The notes beneath the pieces are model-generated. The model worked only from the letters and a program-made list of their open reading frames with translations. It searched no databases and was not told the DNA's origin. DNA of 15,061 bases from JALOTE01 sp031422195. GTDB lineage: Bacteria > Pseudomonadota > Alphaproteobacteria > Rhizobiales > Rhizobiaceae. The translations under genes and the position numbers were made by a program. The stretch spans positions 1-15,061 of the forward strand of contig JANOPZ010000142.1 in the NCBI GenBank assembly GCA_031422195.1, written 5' to 3'. Below are positions 6,098 through 14,282 of the stretch, piece by piece; within the stretch, counting starts at the first letter, position 1, and each line of letters starts with the position of its first letter.

Positions 6098-6865
6098 ATG
6101 ACTAAACCTGATCAACTCAATGCTGCAGATATTGTGCGCTTTTATTTGGAGGCGGGCGTTGATACGCCGTTGCTGGACGAACCGGTGAACCGGTTGGCGG
6201 CGATAAAAGAAAAAACGGAAATTGCCGCTTCACCCAGCGTGCCGAAACCGGCGGCGGTTGCAATGCCGGACGTTCAGGTTTCACAAGCAAAAACGCTTGA
6301 TGAGCTTAAGGCAATGGTTGAAGCTTATGATGGCTGCGGCCTCAAAAAGACAGCAACACAAGTTGTGTTTTCAGATGGTGTTCCCGGCTCACGTGTGATG
6401 CTGGTTGGCGAAGCTCCGGGACGCGACGAAGATATTCAAGGTAAACCATTTGTCGGCAAATCGGGCCAGCTTCTGGATTTAATGCTGAAAGCCGTCGGCC
6501 TTGACCGGAGTTCTGTTTATATTGCCAACACGATTTATTGGCGCCCGCCGGGCAACCGTCCGCCAACGGCTGAAGAGACTGCGCAGTGTTTGCCGTTTAT
6601 CCAACGGCAGATTGAGCTGGCAAAACCAGAGATACTTGTGTTCATTGGTGGTGTGTCAGCAAAAACACTGCTGGGAACGCAAGCCGGTATCATGCAATTG
6701 CGCGGCAGTTGGACTGAGTATAACTCACAGGGGCTGGGCACTGTGCCTGCGTTACCAACACTGCACCCTGCCTATCTGCTCCGTAATCCGGCGCACAAAA
6801 GGCTGGCATGGGCTGATTGGCTGTCGCTGAAAATGCGGTTGAAAAACGGGTCTTTCAACGCTTAA
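6098..6865 (+). CDS. Uracil-DNA glycosylase, family 4-like
   Basis: 255 residues. It should remove uracil from DNA and start base-excision repair. An N-terminal extension (about 1-68) begins with a short helical segment containing F-Y-L-E-A-G-V-D and continues as a low-complexity Ala/Pro linker. The catalytic domain follows: V-G-E-A-P-G-R-D-E-D (motif 1, G104-E105), Q-G-K-P-F-V-G-K-S-G-Q-L-L, W-R-P-P-G-N-R, and T-L-H-P-A-Y-L-L-R (motif 2, H223). Family 4 enzymes normally bind a 4Fe-4S cluster through four cysteines. Here only C80 and C164 are seen; Y77 and W148 stand at the other two expected positions, so the cluster is probably absent. I recall similar alphaproteobacterial sequences, so this may be lineage-wide. 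The ribosome-binding site is weak. The last codons (F-N-A-stop) are the first unit of a 17-bp tandem repeat. Confidence 0.9.
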   Translation: MTKPDQLNAADIVRFYLEAGVDTPLLDEPVNRLAAIKEKTEIAASPSVPKPAAVAMPDVQVSQAKTLDELKAMVEAYDGCGLKKTATQVVFSDGVPGSRVMLVGEAPGRDEDIQGKPFVGKSGQLLDLMLKAVGLDRSSVYIANTIYWRPPGNRPPTAEETAQCLPFIQRQIELAKPEILVFIGGVSAKTLLGTQAGIMQLRGSWTEYNSQGLGTVPALPTLHPAYLLRNPAHKRLAWADWLSLKMRLKNGSFNA

Positions 6866-6941
6866 AACCTTCCAACGCTTAAAACCTTCCAACGCTTAAA
6901 ACCTTCCAACACTTAAAACCGTGCAACGCCTAAAAGCGTCG
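6857..6941. repeat. 17-bp tandem repeat, five units
   Basis: The unit AACGCTTAAAACCTTCC occurs three times exactly (6857-6873, 6874-6890, 6891-6907). A fourth copy with three changes (6908-6924, AACACTTAAAACCGTGC) and a degenerate fifth (6925-6941) follow. The first unit includes the stop codon of the uracil-DNA glycosylase gene (TAA 6863-6865). Each of the first four units carries a TTAA. The array occupies much of the 137-bp spacer before the MFS gene. I see no strong hairpin in the unit itself. Confidence 0.95.
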
Positions 6942-7002
6942 CAAGGCGAATATCGCAACTCTCGCCAAGGGCGCAATTTGAACGCGAAAGGTCGCCCGGC
7001 TT

Positions 7003-8205
7003 ATGCTTGCTTCGATTCGTCCTGTTTTGCCATTGATGTTTTCAGCGTTGTTCATGGTTGCGGCCATCGGGATTGGAAACTTGGTGGTGCCGCTTCGCGC
7101 AAACGCGGAAGGATGGTCTGCGTCGACAATCGGGTTGATTGGTACAGCCTATGCGTTAGCGTTTACGATTGGCTGCGTTTTTGTACCCCGAATTGTAAAA
7201 CGGTTCGGGCCGGTGCGAACGTTTGTTTTTCTCTTAGTCGTGCTGAGTGTGTCGTTGGTGTTGATCGGCAGTTTTGTTCACCCATTAAGTTGGGCAATTT
7301 TTCGTGGATTAACGGGCCTTTGTGCGGCTGGAACCTATTCAATACTCGAGGGCTGGCTGAATGAAAAAACAAATAATAACGACCGTGGATTGGTATTTTC
7401 CTGGTATATGATGTTTTGCCTGTTCGGATTGATTTGTGGGCAATATTCATTGCCACTTTCAAGCCCAATGGAACCCACACTGTTTTTTCTTGGCGCGGTA
7501 TTTTTTTTGGGCGCTATTTTACCGATAAAGCTGTCTGGCATAGCACCGCCCACACTGCCAACGAGCGTCAGAATTAATTTTGCCGGCGTCTACAAAAACT
7601 CTCCTGCTGCGGTGGTGGGTAATGTGGTTTCTGGTATTTTGTTTGGCACTTGGGTTAGTTTTGCAGTGCTTTATTTGGATATAAACGGCTATTCCGGCTC
7701 GGGCATCGCCACTATGATGATGTGCGGCACCATTGGCGGAATGGTGTTGCAATTTCCAATTGGGCGCTTGTCAGACCGGATTGACCGGCGTTGGGTGATG
7801 GCCATGATTGGAGGCTGCGGTTTAGTCCTTTCAATCATCACTGCCGTTTGGATGCCAATTGCGCCATCTGCTTTGGTGATTTTGTATTTTTGTTTTGGTG
7901 CCACTTTGCATCCCAGCTATGGGCTTAATGTGTCGCACGCCAATGATCATGCAAGCGCTGGAACCCATGTGAGCCTGGCAAGCACCATGCTCGTGATCTA
8001 TGGCATTGGCACTATTTCCGGGCCGTTTGTCGCTGGTTTTGCCATTGACGCATACGGTTTCCGTGCGCTGTTTGTTTGGCTTGGTTTTGGATATCTGGTT
8101 TATTTGATATTTCCGCTTTGGCGTATTACCAAGCGAGCTGCGCCACAAAATGAAACGGATTTTAACAGGGCCAACATCAACCCTGAGGAGGCACAGCGGC
8201 CTTAG
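7003..8205 (+). CDS. MFS transporter, YcaD-like
   Basis: 400 residues with about 12 hydrophobic segments in two six-helix halves, typical of major facilitator transporters. Features seen are A-L-A-F-T-I-G-C then PRIVKRFGPVR in the first cytoplasmic loop and G-R-L-S-D-R-I-D-R-R-W in the middle of the second half. The latter is the repeated MFS signature G-x-L-S-D-R-x-D-R-R. The conserved-looking LEGWLNEKTNNNDRG segment resembles the E-S-W-L...N-R-G block I recall from the YcaD group. The substrate cannot be told from sequence. ATG 7003 has a distant AAAGG (6987-6991) as its only ribosome-binding site candidate, but the protein begins right before the first helix, as expected. The last 29 bp overlap the end of the convergent EamA gene. 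The C-terminal tail is hydrophilic. Confidence 0.88.
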   Translation: MLASIRPVLPLMFSALFMVAAIGIGNLVVPLRANAEGWSASTIGLIGTAYALAFTIGCVFVPRIVKRFGPVRTFVFLLVVLSVSLVLIGSFVHPLSWAIFRGLTGLCAAGTYSILEGWLNEKTNNNDRGLVFSWYMMFCLFGLICGQYSLPLSSPMEPTLFFLGAVFFLGAILPIKLSGIAPPTLPTSVRINFAGVYKNSPAAVVGNVVSGILFGTWVSFAVLYLDINGYSGSGIATMMMCGTIGGMVLQFPIGRLSDRIDRRWVMAMIGGCGLVLSIITAVWMPIAPSALVILYFCFGATLHPSYGLNVSHANDHASAGTHVSLASTMLVIYGIGTISGPFVAGFAIDAYGFRALFVWLGFGYLVYLIFPLWRITKRAAPQNETDFNRANINPEEAQRP

Positions 8206-9109
8206 CTTGCCCTCGTTTTAGCCCCAAAGTGCGCTCGCGCAAAATGATGAAGATGCCAGCCGCTACAACAAATGCGCTGCCTACAATCGTGTAGGCATTT
8301 GGCGTTTCAGCAAACGCGAAATAACCGATAACAATAGCAAGCAATATAGAAGCATATTCAAACGGGGCCAACACAGATGCTTCCGCATGGCGATAACTTT
8401 CAGTCAACAAGATTTGGGCGACACCGCCTATCATGCCGGCGGCAATAAGCGCCATTATTTGCTGCTGATTAAGTGCCACCCAACCAAATGGAATAGTCAG
8501 CAATGCAAATAGACTGGCTGAAATGGAAAAGAAAAGAACAATGGTTTGGGTTTCTTCGGTTTTTACCAACCGCCGCACAATTAACATAGCGATTGCGGCT
8601 AGAAAAGCTCCGACAATTGTCGCTAAAGCGCCGTACGTTTCCTCAATGCCCAGCGGGCTTTCAAAAAACGTAAGCCGTGGCCAAAGAATGATGATGACGC
8701 CCACAAGTCCCACGAGCACGGCGGTCCATCGATAAATCCGCACTTTTTCTTTGAGAAAAATAGCACTCAGCAAAACCACGAATAATGGAGAGGCATATCC
8801 CAGCGCAGTCACCTCGGGTAGCGGTAGCCGCGTGATTGCATAAAAGCCAAAACCCATGGCACTCACACCGATAAAGCCGCGCCAAATGTGACCAAACGGA
8901 TCTTTGGTTTTAAGCGCTGTGGTCAAAGTACCGGTCAACAGCAGATAGCCGCTGATTGGAATAATGGCAAAAAACGAACGGAAAAAAACGATCTCGCCCG
9001 GGGGCACTTTGCCCGCAGCCTTGATCAAGGCGGCCATGAATGTAAAAGCGATGACCGAGCTGACTTTAAGGGCGATGCCACGAAGCGGCTTTGGATTGAG
9101 TGCAAGCAT
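8177..9109 (-). CDS. DMT-family transporter with two EamA domains
   Basis: 310 residues with about ten hydrophobic segments in two repeated halves, as in drug/metabolite transporters of the EamA type. The first repeat covers about 11-138 (starting R-G-I-A-L-K-V-S-S-V and ending G-L-V-G-V-I-I-I-L-W-P). The second covers about 157-293, ending in I-V-G-S-A-F-V-V-A-A-G-I-F. The segment G-Y-A-S-P-L-F-V-V-L-L-S-A-I-F-L-K-E at the end of the first half, and its equivalent A-P-F-E-Y-A-S-I-L-L in the second, are the usual EamA signatures. It sits in the inner membrane; the substrate is unknown. The ATG at 9109-9107 has no clear ribosome-binding site but begins directly before the first helix. Its stop overlaps the MFS gene end by 29 bp. 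It diverges from pepN across a 109-bp spacer. Confidence 0.9.
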   Translation of the reverse strand: MLALNPKPLRGIALKVSSVIAFTFMAALIKAAGKVPPGEIVFFRSFFAIIPISGYLLLTGTLTTALKTKDPFGHIWRGFIGVSAMGFGFYAITRLPLPEVTALGYASPLFVVLLSAIFLKEKVRIYRWTAVLVGLVGVIIILWPRLTFFESPLGIEETYGALATIVGAFLAAIAMLIVRRLVKTEETQTIVLFFSISASLFALLTIPFGWVALNQQQIMALIAAGMIGGVAQILLTESYRHAEASVLAPFEYASILLAIVIGYFAFAETPNAYTIVGSAFVVAAGIFIILRERTLGLKRGQAKAAVPPQG

Positions 9110-9157
9110 TTGGCGTAATCATCGATTGCGTAGCAAAATTAGTCCAGGCAAAAATAT

Positions 9158-9210
9158 GCAAACTTGCCGTTTGCGGTAAGGCACTCTAGTTCTCAAACAA
9201 AGATTTTGAG
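9158..9210. promoter_or_regulatory. Small inverted repeats in the spacer before pepN
   Basis: GCAAAC/GTTTGC (9158-9163/9169-9174) competes with TTGCCG/CGGTAA (9165-9170/9174-9179) for overlapping bases. CTCAAA/TTTGAG (9192-9197/9205-9210) lies just before the pepN start at 9219. The divergent promoters of the EamA gene and pepN should be here, but I find no convincing -35/-10 pair. A regulatory role is only inferred. Confidence 0.2.
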
Positions 9211-9218
9211 TAAGATAT

Positions 9219-11849
9219 ATGAAAATTGATACCCCATTTCGCCTTGCAGACTATAAACCTTATCCATTTGATATTGTGTCGGTGCAAATGCGGTTTGCAC
9301 TGAAAAGTCATGAAACGTTCGTCACGTCAAAACTGCACATCAGACGCAAGCCGAACGCTGACATCATTGAACCGTTGGTGCTTGACGGAGATGGTTTATC
9401 TTTCGTCAGTGTTACAGTTGATGGCCAAGCAATGTGCCAAGCAACTTATCTTGTCACGCCGGATCAGTTTAAGATGCCCGCGGCACCTCATGATTTTGTG
9501 CTTGAAATTATCACCAAACTTGACCCTGCTGGTAACACCGCCCTTTCCGGGCTTTATCAATCCAGTGGCAATTGGTGCACACAATGCGAAGCGGAAGGAT
9601 TTCGCCGCATAACCTATTATCCCGACCGGCCTGATGTGATGAGCGTGTTTACAGTGAGATTGGAAGCAAATAAAGCGGCTGCACCCGTGTTACTTGCCAA
9701 CGGTAATGCTGTTGAAACCGGCGAACTTGAAAATGGTGAACACTTTGCGATTTGGCACGATCCGTGGCCGAAGCCAGCCTATTTATTTGCGCTTGTTGCA
9801 GGTGATTTAGGGCTGAGTAGCGACCGTTTCGTAACCCGCTCCGGTCGCGATGTTTCATTGGGCATATATACCGAACACGGCAAAGAGCATTTGACCGGTT
9901 ATGCCATGGATTCGCTCAAACGCTCCATGCGTTGGGACGAAGAAAAATATGGCTGCGAGTATGATCTTGATGTTTTTAACATTGTTGCCGTTTCGGATTT
10001 TAACATGGGCGCGATGGAAAATAAGGGCCTGAATATTTTCAACGACCGCTATGTTTTAGCTGACCCTGATACAGCTACCGATGCTGATTACGCAAACATT
10101 GAGGCCATTATTGCCCATGAATATTTTCACAATTGGACGGGTAACCGGATCACTTGCCGTGACTGGTTTCAGCTGTGTCTAAAAGAAGGGCTGACCGTAT
10201 TTCGTGATCATGAGTTTTCAGCAGATATGCGGTCAAAACCGGTGAAACGCATTTCGGAAATCAGGTTGCTTCAAGCGCAGCAATTTCCCGAAGATAGTGG
10301 GCCGCTTGCTCACCCCGTACGCCCTTCAGAATATGTCGAGATCAATAATTTCTACACGGCAACTGTTTATGAAAAAGGTTCTGAAGTGGTGCGCATGTTG
10401 CAAACCATTTTGGGCGAAGCCGACTTTAGAGCAGGGCTGAAAACATATCTTGCCCGCCATGATGGCGAAGCGGCAACAGTTGAGCAGTTTTTACAATGCT
10501 TTGAGGATGTTTCAGGCGCAGATTTGTCTCAGTTTTTCTTGTGGTATCAGCAAGCCGGCACACCCACACTTGATGTCGAAACACACTATAATGCTGAAGC
10601 ACAAACGTTTGCTGTCACGTTACGGCAAACGCTAAATGCAACACCGGGACAGCCGCTGAAATTGCCAATGTATATTCCTGTGACGTTTGGGTTGGTAGGG
10701 CCGAACGGTGATGATTTGACGTTTGAAAGTGTAACGGGCGGCGAAGTGTCTAATAGTGTGATGCAGCTTAAGCAACCTGAGCAGATCTTCACATTCAGCA
10801 GTGTTCGTTCTGAGCCAGTACTTTCGGCATTGCGTGGGCTTTCAGCACCGGTGAAACGAACAGGCCAAATTAATGCCGCTCAGCAGTTGTTTTTGGCACA
10901 GCACGACACCGATTTGGTTAGCCGCTGGCAAGCGCTCAACGCCTTGGAATTGAAAATGCTGACCGAGTTTTCGCGCGCTTTGCAAAACGGCGATAATGCC
11001 GTTGCCTTTGACGATCTTAAAGCATTGAAATGTGAAATGGCTATAGATCCGCGACTTGACCCGCACTTTCGAGCCTTGGCATTGGCTGTACCAACGGAAA
11101 ATGAAATTGCGCGCGATATGGCAGTGGATGTCGATGTATTTGCTATCCATGAGGCTCGCCAAAAATGGATGGCCACAATTGCTGAAGAGATGGCATTGTC
11201 AGGCGCATCTTCTTTGGAATTTCGACCTAAGTCTGACTTTGTGCCCGATGCACTACAAGCAGGCGCACGGGCTATTGCTAACGGTATTTTGGAGATGGAA
11301 TGTTTAGCCGATGCAAAGCCGCAGCGGGCATTTGATGCTTACAGGACAGCAACCAATATGACCGATGGCCTGGCTGCAATTGGCGTCATGGCAGCTCATT
11401 TTCCCGATAATGCGCAGACGCATGACGTTATGGCCGGATTTCGGAAACGTTTTGAAGGCAACGCGCTGGTGCTTGATAAATGGCTTGGGCTTATTGCCTC
11501 AATGCCAGGTCATAGTGCGCTTGCCCGCGTGAAGGTTGCAATGGCTGACCCGATCTATGATCGGGGCAATCCCAATCGCGTGCGTTCTCTATTGGGTACA
11601 TTCGCTATGGCTAACCCGACTGGGTTTCACCGTATCGACGGTATGGCCTATGAGTTTTTTGCTGATGAAATTATTGCGCTTGATAGCCAAAACCCTCAAG
11701 TTGCGGCACGCATAATGACTTCAGTCCGATCTTGGCGCGCTTTAGAAGCCAATTCGCGAGAAAAGCTGCGAAACTCAATTGCTAAAATCTCTAGAATGGC
11801 TGGCATTTCGCGTGATTTGGCCGATATCACCCGACGTATCCTAGGGTGA
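9219..11849 (+). CDS. pepN: Aminopeptidase N (M1 family zinc metallopeptidase)
   Basis: 876 residues, matching the E. coli-type enzyme of about 870. It removes N-terminal amino acids from peptides in the cytosol, completing protein turnover. The N-terminal beta domain (about 1-185) is followed by the thermolysin-like catalytic domain. Its substrate-binding motif is G-A-M-E-N (264-268). The zinc motif H-E-Y-F-H has H300, E301 and H304, with the third ligand E323 eighteen residues after H304 in K-E-G-L-T-V. Y-E-K-G-S-E-V-V-R-M-L (about 385-395) contains the catalytic tyrosine region. The long C-terminal alpha-helical domain completes the structure. There is no signal peptide. ATG 9219 is the first in-frame start and gives the expected N-terminus, although the ribosome-binding site is weak. 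The histidine kinase gene follows after 122 bp, with its own ribosome-binding site. Confidence 0.96.
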   Translation: MKIDTPFRLADYKPYPFDIVSVQMRFALKSHETFVTSKLHIRRKPNADIIEPLVLDGDGLSFVSVTVDGQAMCQATYLVTPDQFKMPAAPHDFVLEIITKLDPAGNTALSGLYQSSGNWCTQCEAEGFRRITYYPDRPDVMSVFTVRLEANKAAAPVLLANGNAVETGELENGEHFAIWHDPWPKPAYLFALVAGDLGLSSDRFVTRSGRDVSLGIYTEHGKEHLTGYAMDSLKRSMRWDEEKYGCEYDLDVFNIVAVSDFNMGAMENKGLNIFNDRYVLADPDTATDADYANIEAIIAHEYFHNWTGNRITCRDWFQLCLKEGLTVFRDHEFSADMRSKPVKRISEIRLLQAQQFPEDSGPLAHPVRPSEYVEINNFYTATVYEKGSEVVRMLQTILGEADFRAGLKTYLARHDGEAATVEQFLQCFEDVSGADLSQFFLWYQQAGTPTLDVETHYNAEAQTFAVTLRQTLNATPGQPLKLPMYIPVTFGLVGPNGDDLTFESVTGGEVSNSVMQLKQPEQIFTFSSVRSEPVLSALRGLSAPVKRTGQINAAQQLFLAQHDTDLVSRWQALNALELKMLTEFSRALQNGDNAVAFDDLKALKCEMAIDPRLDPHFRALALAVPTENEIARDMAVDVDVFAIHEARQKWMATIAEEMALSGASSLEFRPKSDFVPDALQAGARAIANGILEMECLADAKPQRAFDAYRTATNMTDGLAAIGVMAAHFPDNAQTHDVMAGFRKRFEGNALVLDKWLGLIASMPGHSALARVKVAMADPIYDRGNPNRVRSLLGTFAMANPTGFHRIDGMAYEFFADEIIALDSQNPQVAARIMTSVRSWRALEANSREKLRNSIAKISRMAGISRDLADITRRILG

Positions 11850-11852
11850 GAT

Positions 11853-11951
11853 TTAAGAAAGTGTAAATATTTGTCGGTGATCTACTAGACATGGCGAATC
11901 CACGGTGATTCATTGTGGATGATTCGGGCTGGTGAGCTTGAACTTAACGAT
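11853..11951. promoter_or_regulatory. Possible CtrA-type motifs and dyad before the PleC-like kinase
   Basis: TTAA (11853-11856), seven bases, then TAAA (11864-11867) matches seven of eight defined bases of the alphaproteobacterial CtrA full site TTAA-N7-TTAA. TTAACGAT (11944-11951) matches seven of eight bases of the TTAACCAT half-site form. Between them lies an interrupted dyad CGAATC/GATTCG (11895-11900/11921-11926) with inner CAC/GTG pairing. Such short motifs occur by chance, so this is a suggestion only. Confidence 0.25.
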
Positions 11952-11971
11952 AACATCCGAGGTGCCAGATC

Positions 11972-14281
11972 ATGGCCAAAATCGACGCAGCGTCTGCGGC
12001 GAGTGAGCGTTTTGTTGCCAGCTTTTTTGGGGTTCGTTTGACAAAGCAATGGGCCGGCCGGTTGGCCTCGGCACCAAATTTCAATTTTGAAGCTGGAATG
12101 GAGAAGCTGTTCCGGTTCTCTATTCCGGTGCTGTTGGTTTTATTCTTGGGTGTTTTGGCTGCTATCCGCGCCGGTGATTTGATTCAAAAACAACGTTTGA
12201 CACAAGATGCTGCAAAATCGTCGATGGTGATGGCAGTGCATCATTTTAGTTCGCTTAATAAAAAGGGCATTGGCGACGATGTTGATGCCGCAAGCCTGTC
12301 AGTTAAGTTGGTCACTGGGATTACTAAAAAAGTTTATGTTCTACCTTTTTCAGAAGACTTAGCGCTGCCAGAAAATGCGCAATTTCCAAGTGTGCTGGCG
12401 GGCCAAACAATCACAACGCTTTTTGGGCAAAATGCACAAGCACTGAGTGACTTGGCGGGACAGGATACTGTGAACCTTTCGATTTCAGGTTCATCATGGT
12501 TAGGATATCGGCTTAACACATCTAATGGGCCGATATTGGGTTTGATAAATCTTGATGCCGCTATGACAAACTGGCGCAATGAAGTAAAAGTAACAATCAG
12601 CGTTTTCATAATCACTGCCGCAGTCTTACTCATTTTACTGTACGGGTATTTTGCTCAAATTAACAAAACTAAAAACCAGATTTTAGTGGGCCAGAGCGAA
12701 AGACTGCGCAGGGAAACGGCACTTACCAGCGGGCGTTGCGGCCTCTGGGATTGGGATTTATCGACCGGCACGATGCACTGGTCACCATCAATGTGCGCTC
12801 TTCTCGGGCTACCGCAACTTGAAGTAGCGTTTTCGCTTCATCAAATCAGCCACATAATTCACCCTGATGATAACCGGTTTTTAGACTTTGCGCGCCGGTT
12901 TGTTTCCAATGAGATTTCAGAACTTGATGAAGTTGTACGCCTGCGAAATCTTGAAGGGCAATATCTGCACGTGCGTCTGAGAGCCCAAGCAATTGACCCC
13001 TTAGCCTCTGAACGCGGTGTTATTGGCATTGCAGTTGATGTTACTGAACAACACCGCTTGGCGACGCAATCTCGCCAGGCTGACTTTCGCCTCGGAACAA
13101 CTGTTGAAAGTATTTCAGAAGCTTTTGTTTTATGGGATGCAAACAACAAACTGGTGATGTGCAATTCGCGTTACAGCGACATGTTGGGCCTTGACGCCAA
13201 AATTGCAAAACCGGGCGTTTCACGCAGCGAATTAAACGCACAAATGATGCCAATTGTTTCGGAGATGCGCATGTTAAGCGACCGCGACGCTGAAGGCGTA
13301 CAAGAGTTTGAGCGTGAACTGAAAGATGGTCGTTGGATTCGTGTAAACGAAAAGAAATTGACAGATGGAAGCACAGTATCGGTGAGCATTGAAATCACCC
13401 AACTCAAACGCAACGAAAAGCGAATGAAGGAAAATGAAATCCGGCTGAAATCAATGTTGGATGATCTCAATGCTCTTCGCCGCACCGAAAAAGACCGCAC
13501 TGAGCAATTGGTCGACGTCAATGTCCGTTATATGATGGAGAAAGAACGTGCTGAGGAAGCCAATCTTGCCAAGTCTCAGTTTCTTGCGAATATGTCACAC
13601 GAATTGCGCACACCGCTTAATGCCATAATTGGATTTTCTGAACTCATGCAGCGCGGCTTATTTGGCCCACTGGGCTCGGATCGCTATAAAGAATATGCCA
13701 ATGATATTCACGAAAGCGGGGCTTATCTTCTGGGCTTCATCAATGACATCTTGGAAATGTCAAAAATCGACGCTGGATACTACCGGCTGTCAATTGAGCA
13801 GTTTAATATTGCTGAAACTGTGAAAGAAACACTGCATTACATAGAAGTAATGGCTGAGGAAAAAGCCATTAAAATCGATATCGAAGCAGAAAGCGCTGCG
13901 TTTGTTTCTGCAGATAAAAGAGCAACGAAGCAGATATTGATCAATCTTTTATCCAACGCGCAAAAGTTTACCGCACAAAACGGCTGGATTAGAGTGCGGG
14001 CCAAAAAAGTGAACCATGCTCTTCGCATTACAATTGCTGACAATGGTTGCGGAATTCCCAAAGAGTCGCTTTGCAAACTGGGCAATCCATTTACCCAAGT
14101 TGCCGATGCGTCGACCCGACATCATCCGGGCTCCGGGCTTGGTCTTGCGATATCACGCTCGTTGATCGAGTTGCAGGGCGGGCGGCTGAAAATTTCTTCG
14201 CAATTGGGTAAAGGCACCGTGGTGCACTTCTTTTTACCAGACAGTTTAGTTGAGCAACAACACAAAGCTTTAGCTGCTTAG
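11972..14281 (+). CDS. Membrane sensor histidine kinase of PleC/DivJ type with two PAS-like domains
   Basis: 769 residues. Order: a cytoplasmic N-terminus of about 45 residues; membrane helix 1 (about 47-66); a periplasmic region of about 140 residues (67-205) without a recognised fold; helix 2 (about 206-229); PAS-like domain 1 (about 246-363, LWDWDLSTG... HPDD); PAS-like domain 2 (about 372-478); a charged coiled-coil linker (478-535); the dimerisation/phosphotransfer domain; then the ATPase domain. The phosphoacceptor is H543 in S-H-E-L-R-T-P-L-N. The N box has N662, the G1 box D690 (D-N-G-C-G-I-P) and the G2 box starts at G720 (G-S-G-L-G-L-A). The FGPLGSDRY... and I-N-D-I-L-E-M-S-K-I-D-A-G blocks are typical of kinases that act on DivK/PleD-type regulators in cell-cycle control (PleC, DivJ, rhizobial CbrA). 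Which of these it is cannot be settled here. GAGG (11959-11962) sits 9 bases before ATG 11972. No response regulator is adjacent downstream. Confidence 0.9.
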   Translation: MAKIDAASAASERFVASFFGVRLTKQWAGRLASAPNFNFEAGMEKLFRFSIPVLLVLFLGVLAAIRAGDLIQKQRLTQDAAKSSMVMAVHHFSSLNKKGIGDDVDAASLSVKLVTGITKKVYVLPFSEDLALPENAQFPSVLAGQTITTLFGQNAQALSDLAGQDTVNLSISGSSWLGYRLNTSNGPILGLINLDAAMTNWRNEVKVTISVFIITAAVLLILLYGYFAQINKTKNQILVGQSERLRRETALTSGRCGLWDWDLSTGTMHWSPSMCALLGLPQLEVAFSLHQISHIIHPDDNRFLDFARRFVSNEISELDEVVRLRNLEGQYLHVRLRAQAIDPLASERGVIGIAVDVTEQHRLATQSRQADFRLGTTVESISEAFVLWDANNKLVMCNSRYSDMLGLDAKIAKPGVSRSELNAQMMPIVSEMRMLSDRDAEGVQEFERELKDGRWIRVNEKKLTDGSTVSVSIEITQLKRNEKRMKENEIRLKSMLDDLNALRRTEKDRTEQLVDVNVRYMMEKERAEEANLAKSQFLANMSHELRTPLNAIIGFSELMQRGLFGPLGSDRYKEYANDIHESGAYLLGFINDILEMSKIDAGYYRLSIEQFNIAETVKETLHYIEVMAEEKAIKIDIEAESAAFVSADKRATKQILINLLSNAQKFTAQNGWIRVRAKKVNHALRITIADNGCGIPKESLCKLGNPFTQVADASTRHHPGSGLGLAISRSLIELQGGRLKISSQLGKGTVVHFFLPDSLVEQQHKALAA

Positions 14282-14282
14282 C

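Noticed and set aside
6925..6966. Terminator in the spacer after the uracil-DNA glycosylase
   Set aside because: Only short stems (ACGC/GCGT, GGCGA/TCGCC) are present without a T run. The tandem repeat explains most of the region.
6921..7364. 147-codon plus-strand ORF starting in the 17-bp repeat and overlapping the MFS gene
   Set aside because: It starts with GTG in the repeat, has no family-like sequence, and overlaps the well-supported transporter in another frame.
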